DNA of 64,000 nt from Dactylellina haptotyla (lineage: Eukaryota > Ascomycota > Orbiliomycetes > Orbiliales > Orbiliaceae), in assembly GCA_031310005.1 (NCBI GenBank), contig CM062388.1, positions 2,594,697 to 2,658,696 of the forward strand, read 5' to 3'. The number at the start of each line of letters is the position of its first letter. Position 1 is the stretch's first letter. Below, one piece after another: positions 57,508 to 64,000 of this stretch. Below the pieces are notes generated by a model. It saw only the letters and a list, made by a program, of their open reading frames with translations, did no database searches and was not told the DNA's origin. A program made the translations under genes and the position numbers.

Positions 57508-60500
57508 CTTACATCTTTGAGACAAATTTTCTTTTCTTAGCTCTTTATGAACTTGTACCTGTACAACTCAAATATCGTAGTCTTCCTCATAGCATTCGTT
57601 TTGCTTATCGTTCTTCGGGAAGAATGATGACTCAATGTATTATTTATTTTTTACATTTACGAAAATGATATCACTTTATAAATTTTGTTACTATCAATCA
57701 AAAGCCAATGGAAACATCCAGAACCCAAATTTGTATCGAATCTCAAAGTTGTGAGCACGATCACAAAATGCTAGTGCTATTGCTTGTGGAAAGACTATGA
57801 TATCAGTTTTATACACACTTCAGCTGTACAGGGATCAAGATATGCAGATATAAACATGTGATTTTAGCCTAGTCTGGCCCAACAATGACCTGGTTACGAG
57901 TTTGGCCTGGCCTCTACCGTAAGCTCACCAGACTTCTTCCGAGTCAGTCCTGGCAACTGGTGCCATGTAGCTGGTAATCTGGTTTGTTCGCCCGTGCCTC
58001 CTCAACACAGAACGCGGTGTCCAGAAACGTAAATGCAACACGCATGCGCACACCCCGCTTCGTATATCAAAGCCTTTCGCCCCACCTTCAGATCATACTA
58101 TCATACTATGACGATGAAGATGACAAAGTCCATCCCTATATTGCAAAGTTTCGTTCGGATATTTAGCCAAATTTGTTGTCCTTGTCAAGCGGAGGCTTAA
58201 AATTGTAGCTTTTCTGGAATTTGTAGTGTAAGCTAGCCAGCCCCGGCTTCGAGAATAATACGAAAGCACAGAACCCAATGGCCAGTGTAGATCCGACAGA
58301 TGGTAAAGGACTAAACTTTATCCGATGCTCTATCTCATCCCGGGATATATGTGTGGCATATGCATGCACATCTAAGGATCGGGTTAAAAACCGAACCCCT
58401 ACTGCCTTACAGGAACCCCCCTTTGTGCCAATGAGGAGGCTCATGATATAGCGGCACAGTAAGAAGTAGCCTAACAAAGAGGGGTTATGCCGCCGCCGCA
58501 CTGCCTCAACCTTTCAGCTGGTATCAATCTAGGCTACTATCAACAAGCGATCGAAGAGGCGATGCCGAACACTCGCATTGAACGGTAATGTATAGCGCGT
58601 AGATAATGCACCTAAATGTCAATACCAAGACCTCGCCAATATCTACGCCCACATTTATAATTTAACCTCGTTGAGGCCACCTATCTATGTAGATTGGAGT
58701 TCTAGGCCCCCTAGAAGGTCAAAATGGCTCCTTCGTTAACATTCAATTTGCACCTTTGGTCACTCGTAATGATGACAATTTAGTTCACCGAAAATATCTT
58801 GGTTATAGCCTCTGAAGTTTTCAATTTTTACGAACAAAGAAGTAGAATATCGCTGATTGGGTAGAGCACAATTTATTTTAACTTTTCTGAGACAACTTCT
58901 AAGATCGACTCGATAGATTTCTTAAGGCTCGACCATATTATGAGGTCACCATGTGGTGAAGTCATCGGTGGGTTTTATCAAGTGAAGTTTTTTGCTTTTC
59001 TTATCTTATGCTGTCATTACCGAAATATGAGTCTTCTTTCAAAATTCAATAAATTCCTTCTTGACCTCTGCTGAATGCCATTACACGTGTATTCTATAGC
59101 CAAGTAGTATTGAGAATACAATCAGGTAATTGATATGACCACGCTAGGTATGGTAGGATCTATACGTGTATCACATTGCAATGCCTCTTTGTGGGTCCAT
59201 CTCATCCCGTTTCTCTTGACTATCGGACAGCGTCTACATCTACAAGCCACGTCATAGCAAAATCCAGATACGAGACGGAATATTCTATACATCAGAGTTA
59301 ATAAAGCAGCTCTGAATAATGCGTGGCTTTCTGACGCCAAAGGCGCATGCGATAGCGCATACTGACTAAATATTAGACACAAGGAGCTCAGCGGGATCAA
59401 AACACCAAAGAGGCGTATATCCGTGTCAGTGTGCATCGACGCAAGGCATCGGTTGAAAAGGGATCGATAACGCTACCCGCAGGCCAATCTATGGCCGTAA
59501 GTCTAGGTAGGCGTACATTGGCATGCAGACGCACTTCATTAGTTTTTTCTCGCAATTCCGTGAAGATGGATAAGTGGGATAACGCATTTGAATAATGCGT
59601 TGGCTCGAGACCGTCCAATCTAAAACGCAGAATTAAAAAGTGGGGATATACTAGATGGGATAGCAGAAGTGTAGATGTATGTCCTTAGATCAATGATTTC
59701 ACTTCGGCAACCCGGTTTGACTTGTTATAAGATAGGGGTCTATGAATTGAGAAATTGGACCTTCGGTAAGGGATGGTAAAGCTGATGTCCCGGGCAATTG
59801 TAGGCCTGGCATGTGTCTGTGCCACAACCTCGCAGAAAACATACATATACCAGGATCCTCCACAAAATGGGCGCAGGCTTTTGTAAAGAGGCTATTGGTG
59901 GTTTCATTTGATTTAGCGGCAGCTCTAAATTTTGAATTTGCATGCCTTTTGGATTTAGCTGCTTCTGTGCCGTCGAGATGAGCTCATGAGCTGAACCGAA
60001 CTAAGGATCAGCCATTTCACTTAAGTTTGTTGACATGGCCGATTGAAATCGATTAGCCAATATTGGTGGAATGGCTCTCACTCTTAAGATCCGAACGTTC
60101 AAACGCAGCGTCGAAATTAATTCAGTCCCAGGAGAGTATAATACTTGCAAAGAATAGCGAAAGTCTATAAACGCGAGCAAGTTGAACGAGAGCTATTGCA
60201 TCGGCTTTGCATTTCATATAGCACCTAACCGCCAGACGTGCTTCAGATATTTTGGAACCGTGATGCTCATTGGACAGCTCTCCCACCTACGTTCCATATT
60301 AGGAAACATTGCTGCAGTCCCCAGCAAACCCCGGCAGCGTTGTGCCTGTATCACGTGACGGTAGCGAAATGCGGCGCTTGCAACAAGGCACTGGCAGCTC
60401 TTGTGTTGGAGCCGGAGCAAAGGGAAGTGGGAACAAAGGCTATTGTTCGCCTTGCACTGTCCACAGCAAAACTCCGCCTGCCAGCGTCTGTGCGGTCCTG

Positions 60501-62395
60501 GGAGCTCCTGTATGGGCGCGGCAAACAGTATTGTTTGCTAATATGGACATCTCGCAGCTATAGTCGAGCGGTTGGTGCATGATGCGCCGATGCAACCGAT
60601 GCGTTCATCTCTCCTCTAGGCTGCACCAAGAACGCTTCTAGCCACCTGGACTTGACATCCATCCTTGAAATAAGTTTGGCATTGCGGTCTCCATATCCCG
60701 AGACGGGACGTGCCACCGCTTAGTCTCAGCTTCGTTTAGAGAGGCATATACAGGCATCTTAGCTCATCCCGTGTAAAAAGATTTTGAGTCCCGTGCCATA
60801 TCGTTTCTGACTAACTTGATCCGTTCGAAATCCCCCTTTATTGATATTATCTATCTCTGTTGTTCTCGATCTGCGAAATATCAGAAGGTCCCAAACTTTT
60901 GGACCCAACATATTTCTGACACATCATTTCTCGATCGAACCTAAGACTTTAGATGGCACAGAAGTTGAATTCGGTCTAAAAGCTCCACCTTAGCATTTAG
61001 CTTACTATATGGCTGTGTGCCTGAAATTTCATCCGTTGCCAGTCGCCCCAAACGCCTGGTGCCATGGCGAATGAAACTTTTCCACTGCGCGTGAGGCTTT
61101 GCGGCTCTCACTCGCTCTTAATCCTGGCACACATTGCCAAATCATAGTATCAGACCTGCCTCTTAAATCTTCCGAGGTCGTGAGACTTTACGATTCCAGT
61201 CCCGCATCGCCTGATCTAGTAATGCTTTCCAGGGTGATGAGCCTTCCAAGACCCGATAGTTTGGTTTTGATTGTTCATATAGCCCATGCTTTTACGGCAC
61301 CGACCAAAAGATTTATCCTGACCGTACGATTGTCACTGATTTACCTTATAAGTATCGATACTCCACATGTCGGCGCTGCTCAGATTATTGGAACACAGCC
61401 AATGATAGGCAGAGGAGACACAGGTGCCAAAAGTGGTACTCCAAGATTTTCTCACGCTACCTCCGCCCTTACGGCACAGTTGACTTTCAAGGCTCTGCGT
61501 GACCGATGATTCACGACTACGGGTGTACATTCCGAGAAATATCCGCCACTCCTGAAGCAAGGAGACACGTTTTACATCATCGCCAAATAGCAGATTACTC
61601 TAAAATGGTATATTCCTTGTCATCTTGCTAGCGTAACGGCTCCTGTTAGGCGGCGCGGACGCGAAAACTCTTTATTCGTTCGCTTGCCATGCGACTGGTA
61701 TCTATACTATTTACCAGAATTCCGAACACTTGGCACCTCAGTGTGCCTGACTACTCGTACGTACCCTGCCCCGTCTGGCCTGCCTCTTCTGCGCGGCTTT
61801 CACCACGGACTTGCGAGCTTTTCCATCCCTTTTCCAAATTCGGTGCCCGCCGTTACGACCAGAATTCTGTCGAAGCCTTCCACTGCCCGATGTCACTACT
61901 CAGAGGCAAAGTGACTCCACATGTAGAATATGTATTTACATAAAATGTGGCACGAAAGCGTCTATTGTTCTTGAACAATGGATATAAATTCTGCTCGATC
62001 CATGACCTACTCAAGTACGATTCATATCACTTTCCATCCTATCCTACAATTCATCAGCTTCAGCATCTAGCAAATCTGTTGTTATATCCATTTTTTGAAA
62101 TATATAAGTCTCAGTAATCAAATTCTATATAGTCCAAGCCCGGTATCGCAGTTTCTACAACAGTATAGTACCACTGCAAACAATACCTCGCCTAGGCTAC
62201 ACAAATTTAAGCACAGTATGTACCCTCTATCCACGGTACCAACGTACAATGAGTCTTTGTTTCTTTAGGCAATGCCAACTCATGCCTGCCACGGATTATT
62301 AACTTTGCCTCTCAAACGCAGGTGCAAATTCTTTAGCACTCGACTATTTCACTCACACCTTTCCAGTTTAGACAATACGGTTGTATCTTGACAAC
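57508..62395. other. Gene-poor region, nothing recognised
   Basis: About 4.9 kb without a supported gene, tRNA or repeat. Open frames at 60238-60582 and 61099-61509 (+) have fairly normal composition, but no domain or splice pattern. Confidence 0.4.
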
Positions 62396-63522
62396 ATGTA
62401 TACAAGCAGTAGCAGGTCGCCTCCTCAATCTCGATCTACTTCTCCATGGTACAGTAGATTCCCAGACTTGGACCCAGTTGAGTATCTATCACGAAATTGG
62501 CCACCAGCGATACTTGAAATTGTCGACCCTGAACTTCAAAGGATCGCGTTCTTGCCCAGAAATACTCGAAGTCCTTTGGAGTCTACAGACGTTAAACACA
62601 ATGGCAGAGCTGGATACCTGGGAGAAGGGCTTCTTACCGCGCTCGTCAGTGATTTCTTGTACACTGAATTTGTCGAGTACAGTGATGACGATCTTATGGT
62701 AAGTTCTTCCGCCGAACTCTTTATCTTAATACGCTCCTCCAGTCGTCGTCTCTATTTCTTCCCAGCGCAACAACCGCAGAAGCCCTGAGGGATTTGCGTT
62801 GCTCTTTGTGAACCCGTCTAACTTGTGCGACCAACCCCTAATAGGCAATGCGACAAGCACTACTAGATCCCGTAGCCATCTCGAATCTTTGCCAAAGAGT
62901 CGGTCTTCAATCATATCTTCCGGGTTCCCCTTCAGACCGCCGCCCTGATGACCATACTCTCGCGATGCTATTTGAGGCTTACATCGGCGGTGTTTACCAC
63001 GATCGCGGCCCCAGTTGTTATCAAGACCTAAGGGAGTGGTTCCATTTCCTGATCAGACCATACGCAATGATGTGCAAGAACAACTATGATACCTACGTTG
63101 ACTCTCATCGATCGGCACGCGACCCAGGGTACAGCCCTTCCTCCAGCTCGCGTCATGGACGGGGTTATGCGAGCGGGAACCCTGACTACGCTCTCGAGGA
63201 CCCTAGGATGATCGCGCGACCAGGAACTGCAGCTCCTGGCCTCGGGATGTACGCCACGGCGTCCGCTCTAGACGCACGCGGATCAAGAGCGAGAGGAGAT
63301 TACATCAAAGACCTAAAAGAATACTGCGAGAAACGTCGTTACAAAAACCTAGTGTATCACGATGAAGACAATGGCCAAAACGGCGATTTCATTAGATGGT
63401 GGAGCAAAGTTTACATTGACGGAAGTTTCGTAGGTGAATCAACCGACTGGGGTAATACTAAAAAGGAGGCAAGAGCTCAGGCCAGTAAAGTCGCTTTGAA
63501 CTTTCTGAGAAACCGTCCTTGA
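62396..63522 (+). CDS. RNase III-like protein with C-terminal dsRBM, catalytic residues mostly lost
   Basis: Two exons, 62396-62698 and 62845-63522, join in phase to 326 residues. A Ser/Pro/Arg-rich start is followed by an RNase III-like domain (about residues 35-175) with YLGEGLLTALVSDFLY and LAMLFEAYIGGVYHDRG. A low-complexity linker leads to a double-stranded-RNA-binding motif at about 250-323 (GDYIKDLKEYCEKRRYKN to KKEARAQASKVALNFL). Aligned to bacterial RNase III, the four metal-binding acids E38, D45, D114 and E117 correspond to Gly70, Glu77, Met142 and Glu145. Cleavage activity is therefore doubtful. Possible roles are dsRNA binding, or a structural part like the RNase III-like mitochondrial ribosomal proteins (mL44/mL57). 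No targeting peptide is obvious. Confidence 0.8.
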
Positions 63523-64000
63523 GAATGGTTTCCCTTGCGCTCTTAAACCCATTTAATCAATTAAATTATTTCATGTAACCCTTTTATTCATATGTTTTGT
63601 TTTATCTCTATTTCGTTCTTCAGATTGACAATTTTCTCGTTGATTTTATGGTTATATTGCAAGGTGTTTTGTTCTTTTACTTGTACCAACTCATAGAATT
63701 TGTTTATTACTTAGCATGTAAGCATTAGCATTAGTTATTCTAGCAAATCTCAAAGTCTATCTCCCCAAACTCTAATTTCACCGTCAAGCTAGGATCTAGA
63801 CTTCTCGTTGTGATCGTTTTGCTCGTGGTTGGCTGCCTCTGGGCTCAGAGACCTTGCTGCCTCGTATAGTGCTAAACAAATTTGAATTTTGGGTTTCCTA
63901 TTGGCCCTTTTCGGCATCTGGTGCTCTACAGGCTGTGTGGATCTAATACCAAGGCAGATTCAATTCCCCATGTAACTGCTGTGCCAAGATGCTGTGCCAG
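63523..64000. other. 3' flank to window end
   Basis: AT- and T-rich sequence after the RNase III-like gene. No further gene is recognised before the edge. Confidence 0.5.

Noticed and set aside
1-64000. CRISPR arrays, operons and riboswitches
   Set aside because: The sequence is fungal nuclear DNA with spliced genes, and no regularly spaced repeats of CRISPR type were seen.
1-64000. tRNA and rRNA genes
   Set aside because: A scan for B-box-like words gave only isolated partial matches, some inside coding exons, without a matching A-box and cloverleaf.

Overview
The window reads as filamentous ascomycete nuclear DNA (Pezizomycotina; Leotiomycetes/Helotiales is my best guess, from the F-box type, the DUF3505-RecQ relic and the AT-rich block). 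Genes are split by short GT-AG introns, mostly about 45-85 bases, and lie on both strands without operons. I rebuilt the exon chains by eye from splice sites, phase and family conservation.

Left third (1-24 kb), gene-rich and mostly intact: a partial gene at the left edge; a DUF2264 protein; a convergent F-box protein; an AA9 copper monooxygenase with a long Gln/Asn-rich tail; a rhamnogalacturonan-acetylesterase-like CE12 enzyme; an eight-exon NLR-like protein (serine-esterase/SesB-type hydrolase, NB-ARC, TPR); an amidase-signature enzyme; an AsaB/CmcJ-type oxygenase; a small hydrophilic ORF; and a dipeptidyl peptidase III. DUF2264, AA9 and CE12 in the first 9 kb suggest a small plant-polysaccharide neighbourhood.

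Middle (24-33 kb): a broken secreted DUF7872-like gene, an unrecognised exon chain, and a divergent pair of a short-chain dehydrogenase and a Zn2Cys6 regulator sharing a promoter of about 410 bases.

From about 33.0 to 43.3 kb lies a sharply bounded, extremely AT-rich block. It is not empty. Positions 37,225-41,880 keep one reading frame in which a whole DUF3505-RecQ-helicase protein (telomere-linked-helicase type) is still legible. It is interrupted almost only by stops where Gln or Trp codons are expected, as left by repeat-induced point mutation (RIP). A second decayed frame lies upstream on the same strand. The rest is simple sequence, purine tracts and a G15 run.

Right part (43.3-64 kb): sparse genes. 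A SulP sulfate permease, a BAHD/trichothecene-acetyltransferase-like protein and a rhodopsin/PTH11-like membrane protein each carry one or more frame breaks. The last gene is an intact RNase III-like/dsRBM protein whose catalytic residues are mostly replaced. The frame breaks may be true decay or base-calling errors in this part of the assembly; the sequence alone cannot decide.
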